NCBI GenBank assembly: GCA_002371215.1 | Contig: DFGL01000022.1 | Span: 98,379 to 162,378 of the forward strand | Origin: Ruminococcaceae bacterium UBA3751 | GTDB lineage: Bacteria > Bacillota > Clostridia > Oscillospirales > Acutalibacteraceae | Direction: 5' to 3' | DNA: 64,000 nt | Shown: one piece after another, positions 43,105 to 52,929 of the stretch | Layout of the letters: each line of letters begins with the position of its first letter | Position numbering within the stretch: position 1 is the first letter of the stretch | The notes under the pieces: generated by a model | Databases searched by the model: none | Told to the model about the DNA's origin: nothing | Seen by the model: only the letters and a program-made list of their open reading frames with translations | Translations under genes and position numbers: made by a program

Positions 43105-44966
43105 AAAAATCATCCGGTAAAACGCTGAATTACGTCGTATATCTCGTTCTCGTTATAGGCTTTCTTGCTCTGCTTTCGGGAACGCTTCGCGAATTACCCG
43201 CCGAAAAGTACAGCGAACAGGATTTTATAACATATCATAACGAGCTGCTTACACCCGAAGAAATCAGCAACGGTGCAAAGCCGAAGCCGTTTGATGAAAA
43301 AAACGGCTTTTCCCGTTACCGCACAAGCGTGATGGAGCTCGACTTAACGCCGGGCGAGGTTTACGGAATCTATGCGGAAAACTTTACCTATGCAACCAAG
43401 GTATTCGTTGACGGGAAGGTTCTCTATGAAGGCGGCAGGGTAGCGGATAACAAAGAGGAATATATCCCGAAAACGGGAACCTTTACGGTTTATTTTACCG
43501 CAGACGAGCATACGCAAATCGTCATTCAGCGCTGTAATTTTGACCATGCGAGATGGAGCGATTTTTCCTTTAGTATGGATAAGCAGGAAGTGATTACCCG
43601 CAACGCGCAGCTCCGTATGTTCAAAAGCCTTGCGGTTATCGTATTTCTGTTTACGCTCGGCTTGATTAACCTCGGAATGTTTGCCGGTATGCACGAGCGC
43701 AGGCAGTATCTCTGGTACGCAATGAGCTGCTTTTCCATATTGCTCAATATCGCGCTGACGAACCCGAAGCTGATAATGACCGTGTTCCCGAATCTCAACT
43801 GGTTTATCGGGCATAGAATTGAATCCTGCTCGCTCGTTTTAACGGGCGCGTTTCTGATACTGTTTGTCCACGACTGCATTGAAAAGCCGAAATGGAAATT
43901 ACTGAACATCGCCGATTATGTTTTAATCTGCGGCTCGCTTTTATACTTTGTTCTTTTGCCCGTCAGCATTTACAGCCGCTATGTGCTGTATCTCGGTATC
44001 GCGGCGGCGGTTTACGGCGTTATCTATTTTATTTATTACCTGCTTTGGCTGATAAAAAACAGGGCGACCGTAAAGCCCGTCAAGCGGCTCTATCTTATCG
44101 GCATACTAATTATCGTTTTCGCCGTAACGATGGGCGCGGTGCATCTTTCCACGCCGTTCCTTTTTGCCACCAATATCGGGCTGACCGTTTTTGAGGTCAT
44201 TATGACGCTTGCAATGGCAATGGAATTCAGGGATATACAAAAGGCATATGAAACCTCAAAGGGCAACGAGGAACAGCTACGCCGTATGAACGAAAGTATG
44301 GAGCAGGGGCTCGAGCTTCAAAAAAACTTTATATCCATAATGAACCACGAAATCCGCACGCCGTTGACAGTGATTGCGGGCTATTCCGAGCTCTCCGCCA
44401 AGGAGCTGGAATCGCGCGGTGAAAACGACGAGGAGCTGATTCGCTCCCTGCAATATATCAAGCAGGAGGCGCTGCGCCTCGGGCGTATTGTGGAGCAATC
44501 CGATATCGCCGCAAGGTCAGAGCTGGCGCTGACAACGATGGAAGAAATTGAGCTGGAGCAGTTGTTTAAAGAAGCACAGACCTTCTGCGAGCCGATTTGC
44601 GAAAAGCGCAGCAACCGCATTGTAACGGAATGCGCGAAGGGACTCACCCTGAAAGGCTACCACGACAGCCTGATTCAGCTTTTGTATAACCTGATTATCA
44701 ACGCAAGCCGCCATACGGAAGCGGGAACTATCCGCTTATGCGCGGAAAAAGACGAGAGCGCTATCACCGTAAGCGTTTCGGATAACGGCGACGGTATTGA
44801 TGAATTAACGGCGCTTCACGCCTTTGAAAAGGGCTTCAGCGGCGACGGAGGAAGCGGGCTCGGGCTCGCTATCTGTAAGGAAATTGCCGAAGGTCATCAG
44901 GCGGAAATTTTCATTGGAAATAACGAATCGGGCGGCACAACCGTTCGCACGGTATTTCCCGTTTAA
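43101..44966 (+). CDS. 7TM sensor histidine kinase
   Basis: 621 residues. An anchor at 11-28 is followed by an extracellular beta-sandwich (about 35-170), then seven membrane segments (about 180-375, 7TMR-DISM-like), then the kinase core: His416 in MNHEIRTPLTVIAGY, N box NLIINASRHTEAG, G1 DNGDGID, G2 GGSGLGLAICKEI. The sensor layout suits a carbohydrate or small-molecule ligand. Cotranscribed with the response regulator (4-nt overlap) and followed by a strong terminator. Confidence 0.92.
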   Translation: MKKSSGKTLNYVVYLVLVIGFLALLSGTLRELPAEKYSEQDFITYHNELLTPEEISNGAKPKPFDEKNGFSRYRTSVMELDLTPGEVYGIYAENFTYATKVFVDGKVLYEGGRVADNKEEYIPKTGTFTVYFTADEHTQIVIQRCNFDHARWSDFSFSMDKQEVITRNAQLRMFKSLAVIVFLFTLGLINLGMFAGMHERRQYLWYAMSCFSILLNIALTNPKLIMTVFPNLNWFIGHRIESCSLVLTGAFLILFVHDCIEKPKWKLLNIADYVLICGSLLYFVLLPVSIYSRYVLYLGIAAAVYGVIYFIYYLLWLIKNRATVKPVKRLYLIGILIIVFAVTMGAVHLSTPFLFATNIGLTVFEVIMTLAMAMEFRDIQKAYETSKGNEEQLRRMNESMEQGLELQKNFISIMNHEIRTPLTVIAGYSELSAKELESRGENDEELIRSLQYIKQEALRLGRIVEQSDIAARSELALTTMEEIELEQLFKEAQTFCEPICEKRSNRIVTECAKGLTLKGYHDSLIQLLYNLIINASRHTEAGTIRLCAEKDESAITVSVSDNGDGIDELTALHAFEKGFSGDGGSGLGLAICKEIAEGHQAEIFIGNNESGGTTVRTVFPV

Positions 44967-44980
44967 GCAGAGCTTAACGG

Positions 44981-45016
44981 ATAAAACCTTACAATTCTGT
45001 AAGGTTTTATTTTTTT
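44981..45016 (+). terminator. Terminator of the two-component operon
   Basis: Perfect 13-bp stem ATAAAACCTTACA / TGTAAGGTTTTAT, followed by seven T. Confidence 0.93.
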
Positions 45017-45042
45017 GCGCCGCAATTATGATATTTTAGAAT
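45015..45042 (+). promoter_or_regulatory. Possible promoter of the giant secreted-protein gene
   Basis: TTGCGC (45015-45020), 16 nt, TAGAAT (45037-45042). The poor match to consensus suits a gene that needs an activator such as the adjacent response regulator. It overlaps the terminator tail. Confidence 0.4.
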
Positions 45043-45072
45043 AGAACTAAACTTTATAAAGGAGTAGTGTTT

Positions 45073-48000
45073 ATGAAAAAGGTAAATAAGCTTATGAAAA
45101 GTATTACCGCCTTTCTGCTGGCATTGCTGATGTTCTTCAGCCTGCCGTCGGCAGTATATGCCTATATCGGCGCTGTCGTAACGGGCGATTCGGCTGTCAC
45201 GCACGGCGTCGGCTTGAAGGACGGCAACGAAACCTATGCGTACATTGAGAACGATTATATCCATTTCGATGTCTGCATAGCGTCCAGAGCCGTGGAACAT
45301 CTCAGCATGGTCGGCTCTCATGCGCATACGATTCCGAAATCGGCATACGATACCTACGATAAGAAGAAGTATTCGCTGGATGATTTCGGTGCGCAGAATA
45401 TTACCATTATGAAGGCGCCCGTCAATTCTTATGACGCGGAGCATGATGAATACGACGTCGGCAATTATACTCCGATGGTGGTAACAAGAGTAGACCCGCG
45501 CTTTGATGTTGACGATTATTTCCCGATGTACGAGGGCGACGATTACCCCGCTCATTTCCATGGCGACATTGCGCTTGATTATCGCTTCGGCACGGGCAAT
45601 AACGGCTACACCGTTCATACCTATTTTACCCTTGTGAAGCTCAACGAGGGCAGCCATACGAATATGGATATGAACAGCGTTCCTGTGGATGGCAATGACG
45701 AAACGGTCAACTGGGGCGTAAGCTGCACCACCTATGTGGAATCCGATAAGGTGTTCCGTGAGTTCATCAGCGAGGACAAGACCGGAACCGGCAATCCCGA
45801 TACCGGTGCGGGCTTTACCGACCGCGCGGAATACCATATGGAAAACAACACCTTCTTTAAGGTGGATATGGAGTTCGTTGACTTTGCAAAGATGGGTCAC
45901 GAAACCATTACGCAGGCGCAGCTCAAGGATATTGCGGTCGATGCGGAAACGAGAAGCGAAAGCGGAACGCTGTCCCAGACCGTGATTTCAAACGGCGTCA
46001 GCGCAACCGCGCCGAATACGGTTACGGAAGCCTATATCGGCAGTTACAGCACAGCGGCTCCGTTTGTTGCCTGCTCCTATTATTACTACCATTCGATGGC
46101 GGGCGGCGTTGAAAACCACAACTGCTATTATCCCGAATCAATTGAATATGCGGGCAATTCGCTGAAAACCTACACCCCGGGTTACTGGGCGTTTACGCAA
46201 AAGAATACGCAGATTATCCTTGATGAAACCGTTTCAACAACTACGAAATACAGCAACGAATTCAGTGGTCTCTGGGGCTTCCGCAACCTGATGCTTCAAG
46301 ACGAAATTGAACAGCAGGAAATCGAGCCTGATAAATTCGACATCAAGGGCGACGCGCAATATCTTGCCGTATTTCCCGACGGCGCTAAAAAAGACGACAA
46401 GGGCAAGCAGGTTTATAAGGTGCTTCCCGCCGCTACCGCCGACGAAATCAAAACGCTTGAAAAGACCAACGGCACCTGCGTTGCACAGTATCGCGGCGAT
46501 TACACCGTCGAAACCAACAGCGACGGCTCCGTAAAATACTATAAATTTACGGCGGGCGTTGCCGCGCTCAGCGCGTCAGTTACGGCAACATGGAACGCGG
46601 TAAACAGCTACTTCCGTCTGAAGCCCGACGGTACGCCCGAATTTGACCAGAACGCCGTTTCGCTGAACGCCCCGACTTTTAAATTCTATGAGGCAAAGGA
46701 CGGCGGCGGTCTTACCTTTGACGGGTACGACAGCAAGCTCGGCGCAAAATTCGGCATCAAGCCCGATAAAAACGGCGCAACGATTAATATCAGCCTGCCC
46801 GGCAACTCCGTTCAGGTAAAGGGCGCAAACATTGATACAAAGGGCAACCTCGTTTTCACGGGTAAATTCAAAATGAATCTCTTTGTTGCCCAAATGGAAA
46901 TGCTCAAGCTCGGCTACGGTATGAACGATAAAGCCGAATTCGTTTGCAACGGCGTGCACGCAAAGGGTAAGCTGAAAGTCCCGAAAGCACCCGGTAAAGA
47001 TAAAGAAGACGACGAAGACGCAAAGCCGAATGTTCTCGGCTTCGGCGGCGCCAAAATGGAAGGCGAGGTCAATACCTTCCCCGGAGAAGAACTTTATGAT
47101 TTCAAGTTTGAGCTGACCGTTAAAAACCTGTTTTCAACAAAAGCGGAGCTCTCACTTGTTCGGCTGAAAAACGGACGCCTCTGCCCCGAGCATCTCTACT
47201 TTGAGCTCAAGGCGGAAGCAGAGGGCGCAGGCATTGATTTAACGCCCGGAACGCCCGCCGTTACTATCACCGGCGGTGGCGGCGGTATCGACGGTCTTGC
47301 TTCTACGATTGACGGAAACTATACCTGCATTCCGCCCGTCGTTCTGACTCTTGTAACCTACGGTCAGGTTATCAAGGTGGTCGACGGAAAGCTGACCGCA
47401 CAAATCGGCCCGAGCATACTGAAGCTGTCGGGCGAAGACCTCGGCTTTAAGATAGGCGATTCCAACCTTGAAATCGTAGACAGCCTTTACGCAGGCGTAT
47501 ACCTGACGGGTAAAGAAATCACCTACGGAACATCTAATATCGCCAAGAGGACCTACCGCGGCGTTACCTTCGGCGGCAGCCTCGGTATCGGCGTCAAGAT
47601 TTTCAACTTCAAAGACGATAAGGACCCGCTTGCCAACACGCTTAAATTCTTCAATAATACCATAAGCGCAAACGCTTCTCTCGGCGCTGAAACCTTTGCG
47701 GGCGGCGCAACGGATAATTCTAAATGGATGTATCTTTATGTCGGCGCTTACGGCAACGCTTCCTGCTCGCTGAATATTCCCGCAGGCGTTCCCGCTATCG
47801 GCGGCAAGGCGCTGCTCGGCGCAGCACTTGATTTCAAGATTGGCGCGCAGACGGCGTTTGAAACCGGAAACGGCGGCGACAGCGCAAAGCAGTTCTTCAA
47901 GAACGCCTCCATTACCGGCGGTATTGCCGCAACGGGTTACGTATGGCCCGTTTACGGAAGAGTTATCTATGTACTTCCCGATAAGGTTTCGCTTAAGGGC

Positions 48001-50748
48001 AAGCTCTTTAGCGAATTGGAGCCGATTAAATGGGATGATATTCTCGTAGACAATCAAAGCGGTCAGAACGCCGGTACTCGTACCGTTGCGCTCAGCGAGC
48101 CCGAGATGGTGGAAACCGAGGACGGCGAGCAGGCTATCGCTTATGCGCAGGCAAACATTGCCCCTGTTAAGACAAGATTGCTTGCAAACAACAACACCAG
48201 GAGCACCTTCACCAAGACGGTTGCCGCCGGCACCGCAAATATTGCAGACGGCGAGCACCTCGTACTTGCTGTTGTTCCGAAGAATGCAGAGGATATTGAC
48301 GCGCTGGAGAATTCAATTTCCTGCGATAAGCTCGATTCCCTCAACTGGCTTCCCGATGTCATTCCCGAAACGGATACCGACCCGGGCTACAATGTATGGC
48401 GAAGCACCTATGAAGCCGATGAAGAAGGCAATGTTGTTAAGGAAGCCGTTTATCTTTCGCTCACGAAGGAGCAGGCGGCAAAGAACAGCGGTAAAACCTC
48501 CGTTACCGCAGGCGTTGATTTTGATATCCGCGGCCTTGCCACAACGCCGGTTACCGCTCTGAACGCGTCCCTTTCCGGCGATGTGGTAAGCGCAACGATT
48601 GAAAATCCCGAAGCGGAAAAGCATTACGCGCTTTATACCTACCTTGGCAAAAAGACGCTCGATGAAAACGGAAAAGAGCAGATTTCTGCCGATTACTGCG
48701 TAGAGGCGCGCGATATTACCAACACCGCCGGCGTTCAGGCAATCACGCTGAACACCTCCGGCAATATTGCACCGACGGGCGATTACTATGTAACCACCGC
48801 CCTTGTTGAAAAAACCAAGGTAACCGTTAAGAACGATAACGGCACGGAGGAAGAAATTGACGCGGAAATCCCCGTGGATTCCAACGTATCCGACGCAACA
48901 TATCACTATGTCAACACAACAGTCCCGACTGCACCGCAAAATGTCAGCCTTGAACTCATCGGTAACGAGTCGATGAAGGCAAGCTGGAAAAAGGTGGATA
49001 ACGCAGACGGCTACAAGCTTACGATTTATCAGAAGGACGGCGACGAGTGGGTAGATACCGGACGCGGTTATAATCTCACAAACGATGATTTCTCTGCAAC
49101 GCAGGGTCTTGCATATGACGAAGCTGCCAAAACCTATTCCATTGAAATGGCAATGACGGTAGGCGGCGACGGCAAAGCGAGCACGCTCACGAGCTCCGAC
49201 GGCGACACCGTTCAGATAAGCGCCGAAGCGGCTAAGGAAATCGCGGCGCTTGAAGCGGGAAAGAACTATAAGGTCGGCGTTCAGGCATACAAGAGCAACA
49301 CGCTTCTGCTGGACGGCGAAGCCTCCGATTATGACGAATACAGCGCGGAAACGCAGTCAGAGGCAAAGCTGCTTCCCGTTTATAAGCCCGTCACCTTTGA
49401 TGTCAGCGTCGGCGGTAAAGCAATTACACCCGACGAAAACGGCGTCTATAACGCGGTTGTGAACAATAATGGCTATGCTGTCATTCCGAGTAACGCAAAA
49501 AGCGGTAATACAGATGTTTCCGCTAATACTGTATTCACTGTCAATCAGGTAAATCTTACGGACGACAGCGGCAACGATTATTCCGTTCCCCTTGACGAGG
49601 TTAATGCAGATGAATTCAGAATGCCCGATTTTGAAGGAACCATTGCTCTTGAAATCTCTGCCAAATATACCCACGACGGCGTAACGGACGAAACACTCGC
49701 TTATGTATATGTCAGCAAGGATAATGTAGCGCCCGTCATCACGCTTGATGAGGAAACCTTCTACGCCGATAAGAACGGCGATTATACCGTTACGGGTGTG
49801 ACCGAGCCGGGCGCAACGGTTCTTATCAACGGAGAACAGACGGTAACAGCTGATGAAAACGGCGCATTTACCTACAGTGCAAATCTCGGTGGTGAGCTTT
49901 CCGCCGTTGTAAATATGACGGCAAAGGACGAAAACGGAAATGAATCCGAAACGGCATCCACCATCATTACGGGTGTTGTGGATATCAGCGGCGCGTCGGT
50001 CAGCGGCGTTGTCAATAAGACCTATACCGGCGCCGCTCAGACGCAGGAGCTTACCGTAACGCTCGCAGACGGCACTATACTCGATGAAACGGCATATGAC
50101 ATCGCTTATGCGAACAATGTAAATGCAGGCACGGCAACGGTTACCGTTACGGGTAAAGGACTCTATACGGGAATGCTGAAAAAGACATTCACCATTGCGA
50201 AGCTTGGCCTTACAGGCGCTACGATAAAGGGCGTGACAAACCGTGTTTACAGCGGCAAGGCGCAGACTCAGAATGTAACGGTAACGCTGAACGGCAAAAC
50301 GCTTCCCGCCTCTGCCTATTCCGTAACCTATGTGAACAATACCAACGCCGGCAACGCTTCGGTTATCATCAGCGGCAAGAACAATTACAACGGCTCAAAA
50401 ATCGCCTACTTTACCATAGCCAAAGCGGCGAATCCGTTGAAGCTGAAAGCGAAAAAGCCGACCGTTAAGTATGCGAAGCTGAAGAAAAAGAAACAATCGC
50501 TTGCCCTCAAAAAAGCCGTTACGGTTTCGGGAGCACAGGGGAAGAAAACCTATGCACTTTCCTCTGCAAAGCTCGGCAAAAAGAACTTCAAAAAGAAATT
50601 TACCGTCAATAAAAAGACGGGCAAGATTACTTTGAAGAAGCGCTTGAAGAAGGGTACCTACAAAGTAAAAATCAAGGTGACCGCCGCCGGCAACGGCAAT
50701 TATAACAAAGCCGTCAAAACCGTTACAGTTAAGATTAAAGTTAAATAA
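45073..50748 (+). CDS. Giant secreted protein with FN3, Ig-like and MBG-like domains and Lys-rich tail
   Basis: 1,891 residues from the ATG at 45073 (GGAG upstream; the GTG two codons earlier has poor spacing). Signal peptide with likely cleavage after SAVYA (about 30). The first 1,200 residues match no family I recognise: acidic, glycine-rich beta structure, few cysteines. An FN3 domain lies near 1283-1390, a Big_6-type Ig domain near 1552-1635, two MBG/YDG-like repeats near 1638-1706 and 1714-1784 (NNVNAGTATVTVTGKG; NNTNAGNASVIISGKN), and a very basic domain at 1790-1891. No LPXTG, SLH or dockerin. Follows a two-component system. Confidence 0.82.
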   Translation: MKKVNKLMKSITAFLLALLMFFSLPSAVYAYIGAVVTGDSAVTHGVGLKDGNETYAYIENDYIHFDVCIASRAVEHLSMVGSHAHTIPKSAYDTYDKKKYSLDDFGAQNITIMKAPVNSYDAEHDEYDVGNYTPMVVTRVDPRFDVDDYFPMYEGDDYPAHFHGDIALDYRFGTGNNGYTVHTYFTLVKLNEGSHTNMDMNSVPVDGNDETVNWGVSCTTYVESDKVFREFISEDKTGTGNPDTGAGFTDRAEYHMENNTFFKVDMEFVDFAKMGHETITQAQLKDIAVDAETRSESGTLSQTVISNGVSATAPNTVTEAYIGSYSTAAPFVACSYYYYHSMAGGVENHNCYYPESIEYAGNSLKTYTPGYWAFTQKNTQIILDETVSTTTKYSNEFSGLWGFRNLMLQDEIEQQEIEPDKFDIKGDAQYLAVFPDGAKKDDKGKQVYKVLPAATADEIKTLEKTNGTCVAQYRGDYTVETNSDGSVKYYKFTAGVAALSASVTATWNAVNSYFRLKPDGTPEFDQNAVSLNAPTFKFYEAKDGGGLTFDGYDSKLGAKFGIKPDKNGATINISLPGNSVQVKGANIDTKGNLVFTGKFKMNLFVAQMEMLKLGYGMNDKAEFVCNGVHAKGKLKVPKAPGKDKEDDEDAKPNVLGFGGAKMEGEVNTFPGEELYDFKFELTVKNLFSTKAELSLVRLKNGRLCPEHLYFELKAEAEGAGIDLTPGTPAVTITGGGGGIDGLASTIDGNYTCIPPVVLTLVTYGQVIKVVDGKLTAQIGPSILKLSGEDLGFKIGDSNLEIVDSLYAGVYLTGKEITYGTSNIAKRTYRGVTFGGSLGIGVKIFNFKDDKDPLANTLKFFNNTISANASLGAETFAGGATDNSKWMYLYVGAYGNASCSLNIPAGVPAIGGKALLGAALDFKIGAQTAFETGNGGDSAKQFFKNASITGGIAATGYVWPVYGRVIYVLPDKVSLKGKLFSELEPIKWDDILVDNQSGQNAGTRTVALSEPEMVETEDGEQAIAYAQANIAPVKTRLLANNNTRSTFTKTVAAGTANIADGEHLVLAVVPKNAEDIDALENSISCDKLDSLNWLPDVIPETDTDPGYNVWRSTYEADEEGNVVKEAVYLSLTKEQAAKNSGKTSVTAGVDFDIRGLATTPVTALNASLSGDVVSATIENPEAEKHYALYTYLGKKTLDENGKEQISADYCVEARDITNTAGVQAITLNTSGNIAPTGDYYVTTALVEKTKVTVKNDNGTEEEIDAEIPVDSNVSDATYHYVNTTVPTAPQNVSLELIGNESMKASWKKVDNADGYKLTIYQKDGDEWVDTGRGYNLTNDDFSATQGLAYDEAAKTYSIEMAMTVGGDGKASTLTSSDGDTVQISAEAAKEIAALEAGKNYKVGVQAYKSNTLLLDGEASDYDEYSAETQSEAKLLPVYKPVTFDVSVGGKAITPDENGVYNAVVNNNGYAVIPSNAKSGNTDVSANTVFTVNQVNLTDDSGNDYSVPLDEVNADEFRMPDFEGTIALEISAKYTHDGVTDETLAYVYVSKDNVAPVITLDEETFYADKNGDYTVTGVTEPGATVLINGEQTVTADENGAFTYSANLGGELSAVVNMTAKDENGNESETASTIITGVVDISGASVSGVVNKTYTGAAQTQELTVTLADGTILDETAYDIAYANNVNAGTATVTVTGKGLYTGMLKKTFTIAKLGLTGATIKGVTNRVYSGKAQTQNVTVTLNGKTLPASAYSVTYVNNTNAGNASVIISGKNNYNGSKIAYFTIAKAANPLKLKAKKPTVKYAKLKKKKQSLALKKAVTVSGAQGKKTYALSSAKLGKKNFKKKFTVNKKTGKITLKKRLKKGTYKVKIKVTAAGNGNYNKAVKTVTVKIKVK

Positions 50749-50756
50749 TCAAAGGA

Positions 50757-50786
50757 AAAGCGCCTCTCTTTCGAGAGACGCTTTTT
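50757..50786 (+). terminator. Terminator after the giant secreted protein gene
   Basis: 12-bp stem AAAGCGCCTCTC / GAGAGACGCTTT with one mismatch, TTTC loop, five-T tail. Confidence 0.9.
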
Positions 50787-51049
50787 CATTAAAAAATAGT
50801 GCTTATGGCTCGAATTGGAATAAACGAGCGATAAATCCCTGCAGTTGTTATACTTTTTGTATCAAAAAAATGTCTAAAACGATTGATATAGCTGCGTTTG
50901 AGCCACCTGTAAATATCCCTGTAAATTTACCTGAAAACTGTAAAAATCCCTGCAATTTTGGTAATAACAACGTCATAACAACGACTCATCAAAATCAATT
51001 TGAAAGCCTCAAAACCGTTGATATACCTACATTTTCACGCATAAATATA
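50787..51049. other. Non-coding AT-rich stretch next to tRNA-Gln
   Basis: No convincing gene. It contains repeated AAATCCCTGCA/AAATATCCCTGTAAA words (50835, 50915, 50945) and no transposase or integrase frame. It could be debris from an element once inserted at the tRNA. Confidence 0.4.
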
Positions 51050-51079
51050 ACGGACATACGATGTTCGTACGCCCGTTAG
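51050..51079 (-). terminator. Probable terminator of tRNA-Gln
   Basis: Imperfect hairpin ACGGGCGTACGA / TCGTATGTCCGT on the minus strand, followed by TATATTTAT. Confidence 0.5.
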
Positions 51080-51081
51080 TG

Positions 51082-51155
51082 TGGCAGAGGTATAAGGATT
51101 CGAACCTTAAATGACGGAGTCAGAGTCCGGAGTGTTACCGTTACACTATACCTCT
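51082..51155 (-). tRNA. tRNA-Gln(CTG)
   Basis: Cloverleaf read on the minus strand: acceptor AGAGGTA/TACCTCT, D-arm GTGTAACGGTAACAC, anticodon loop CTCTGAC giving CTG, T-arm AGGTTCGAATCCTT, encoded GCCA end. The outermost pair of the anticodon stem is mismatched. No gene overlaps. Confidence 0.93.
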
Positions 51156-51343
51156 ATATATAAATATGCCTTTTTGCAAGAGATAATATACCACAAACAA
51201 AGTTAATTATCAAGTAAAATTTTTATTTTCTTGGATTTTTTTGAAAATTTTTTCTTTTATTGTAGATATTTGTTGTTTTGTATGATACAATTAATACATA
51301 TTTAATATACTGTTTAAATTGATTTGTTCAGGAAAGTGAATAT

Positions 51344-52369
51344 ATGAATACGGTATTTATTAAAAATAATATAATTACGATTTCCCGGCAGGTAATGGTA
51401 TGCGCGGTTATTTGCGCTGTTATTCTTGCCGGTTTATTTTATTTACCGCCTGATGCATATGCGCTGAACAGCGATTATATGAACTACGGCAAGTGGATGA
51501 ACAACGATAAGGTAAGCTCCTACCCTCTGAATTACGAAAATGCAGGCAATACGCTTACGGGCAAATTCAGGTTTTATACTGACAGCAATCTCGGTATTTA
51601 TACCAATTTTGAAATTAATGAAACCTCGCTGAATAGTGCGGACGATGTTTTTATTACTTACGATTTTCATATGCCCGGAGAGGATTACAGCCTGACAGTT
51701 GGGGAAGACGGACTGACTGAATACAGTAACGAGCAGGGCAAAAGCGTTTTTAAGGCGGAAGCTAACTTTAAAAAGGGAACTTATCTTTCTGCAGCTCAGT
51801 ACGTCGGCGGGACGTACGATTCCTGCTACGTAGATATTACTCTTTTTATCAACGGCCACAATTACAAAATAACAAAGAACAAAAAGCTCTACGGAGAGCA
51901 GCTTTATATGGAGCTTCCGACTACGGTAGCAGCAACGCGCTCAACCACATTGCGTTCAACTGCGAAAAAAGCGGATAAGAAAACGAAAAAATCAACAACC
52001 CCAAAGAAGAAAAGCCCCAAGAGCACTATATCAAAAAATAAGGCGGCAGCCCGCGCCAAAAATTCAACTACAAAATTTAAGCCGAAGTACAATGTTACGA
52101 CAGCAAAACAGCAGAAAACCGAAACAAACAAAACCGCCGCGGCAAAAAACACGGCGGCGAAAGCAAATACAGATACCTCCGAAGAGACTCAATTACTGCA
52201 GGAAGACGCTGAAAACAAAGAGGATAAATATGAAATCAATCCTCAGGCAAAGCGATTTTTCCCGCTCCTTTTAATTATTATTTTAATCGGAGTAGGCGCG
52301 CTTTGCATAGGCGCTGCAAAAAACAAAAAGGAAAAGAAGGACGACAAAGAGGAAGAAAAGGACGAATAA
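51344..52369 (+). CDS. Exported membrane-anchored protein with histone-tail-like linker
   Basis: 341 residues, unknown family. A signal segment (about 18-38, VCAVICAVILAGLFYLPPDAYA) is followed by a small beta-rich domain (40-190), then a 110-residue linker (about 192-300) rich in K, T, A and S (KKSTTPKKKSPKSTISK), resembling histone H1 tails, then a membrane helix FPLLLIIILIGVGALCIGAA and a charged K/E/D tail. Topology: an extracellular domain on a long basic stalk, perhaps to cross or bind anionic wall polymers. Its stop codon abuts the converging ydcF stop with no bases between. Confidence 0.72.
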   Translation: MNTVFIKNNIITISRQVMVCAVICAVILAGLFYLPPDAYALNSDYMNYGKWMNNDKVSSYPLNYENAGNTLTGKFRFYTDSNLGIYTNFEINETSLNSADDVFITYDFHMPGEDYSLTVGEDGLTEYSNEQGKSVFKAEANFKKGTYLSAAQYVGGTYDSCYVDITLFINGHNYKITKNKKLYGEQLYMELPTTVAATRSTTLRSTAKKADKKTKKSTTPKKKSPKSTISKNKAAARAKNSTTKFKPKYNVTTAKQQKTETNKTAAAKNTAAKANTDTSEETQLLQEDAENKEDKYEINPQAKRFFPLLLIIILIGVGALCIGAAKNKKEKKDDKEEEKDE

Positions 52370-52831
52370 TTACCAGATAATGCCGAAGAATGCAAGAGGG
52401 CGCAAAAACAACTCCCGTATTCTGAAGCCGAGGGAATCAGCGCCGTTGGGAGCAGGAATTGCAGCATAGCAAACTCCTGCTTTTTTCATTATTTTTTTAC
52501 TGCGCCAGATATGGAATCTACTTGTTACAAAGGCAACTCGCGCCGTATCACCGAGTAGCTTTTTGGTATACTGAAAATTCTGAAGCGTCGTTTTTGCCTC
52601 GTTTTCAAGGATAATTCTGTCTTCATCAATTCCGAGCTCAAGCAGGGAATTGCGCATTATTTCAGCTTCGCTGAGGTGTTGATTTTCTTCCTTCTTACCA
52701 CCCGACACCACTATTTTAACCTCGACGTGCTCCTTAGCGTAAGCAGCACCCGTTTTAATTCTTTCAAGAAGCAGGGGAGAAGGCAAATCGCCGTTTAGCG
52801 GACCGCCTAAAATAAGAATATAATCTACCAT
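52370..52831 (-). CDS. YdcF-like DUF218 protein
   Basis: 153 residues from the ATG at 52831, with GGTGGTGAT upstream; the frame extends further but the family begins with VDYILILGG. DUF218 features: LILGGPLNGDLPSPLLLERIKTGAAYAK, VSGGKKEENQHLSEAEIM, LENEAKTTLQNF and TSRFHIWRS. Roles proposed for the family include lipid-carrier or peptidoglycan precursor metabolism. Lacks the membrane segments of larger members. Convergent with the preceding gene. Confidence 0.85.
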   Translation of the reverse strand: MVDYILILGGPLNGDLPSPLLLERIKTGAAYAKEHVEVKIVVSGGKKEENQHLSEAEIMRNSLLELGIDEDRIILENEAKTTLQNFQYTKKLLGDTARVAFVTSRFHIWRSKKIMKKAGVCYAAIPAPNGADSLGFRIRELFLRPLAFFGIIW

Positions 52832-52929
52832 AATATCACCACCTAAATTATATTTTAACGGCGGTAATATGTCAAGAAACTTGAATAAACGGCGTAAATA
52901 ATTTATAATTAAGAAAAGGCGGTGAAGCA

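Noticed and set aside
45007..45900. 297-residue minus-strand frame opposite the start of the giant protein gene
   Set aside because: Covers the signal peptide and terminator of the opposite strand and has no start context.
47239..48258. 339-residue open frame on the minus strand within the giant secreted-protein gene
   Set aside because: It is the antisense shadow of a strongly coding plus-strand frame with domain matches; no ribosome site or family features on the minus strand.
50870..51079. 69-residue frame starting ATGTCTAAAACG
   Set aside because: No ribosome site, runs into the tRNA-Gln terminator, and the composition is that of non-coding AT-rich DNA.
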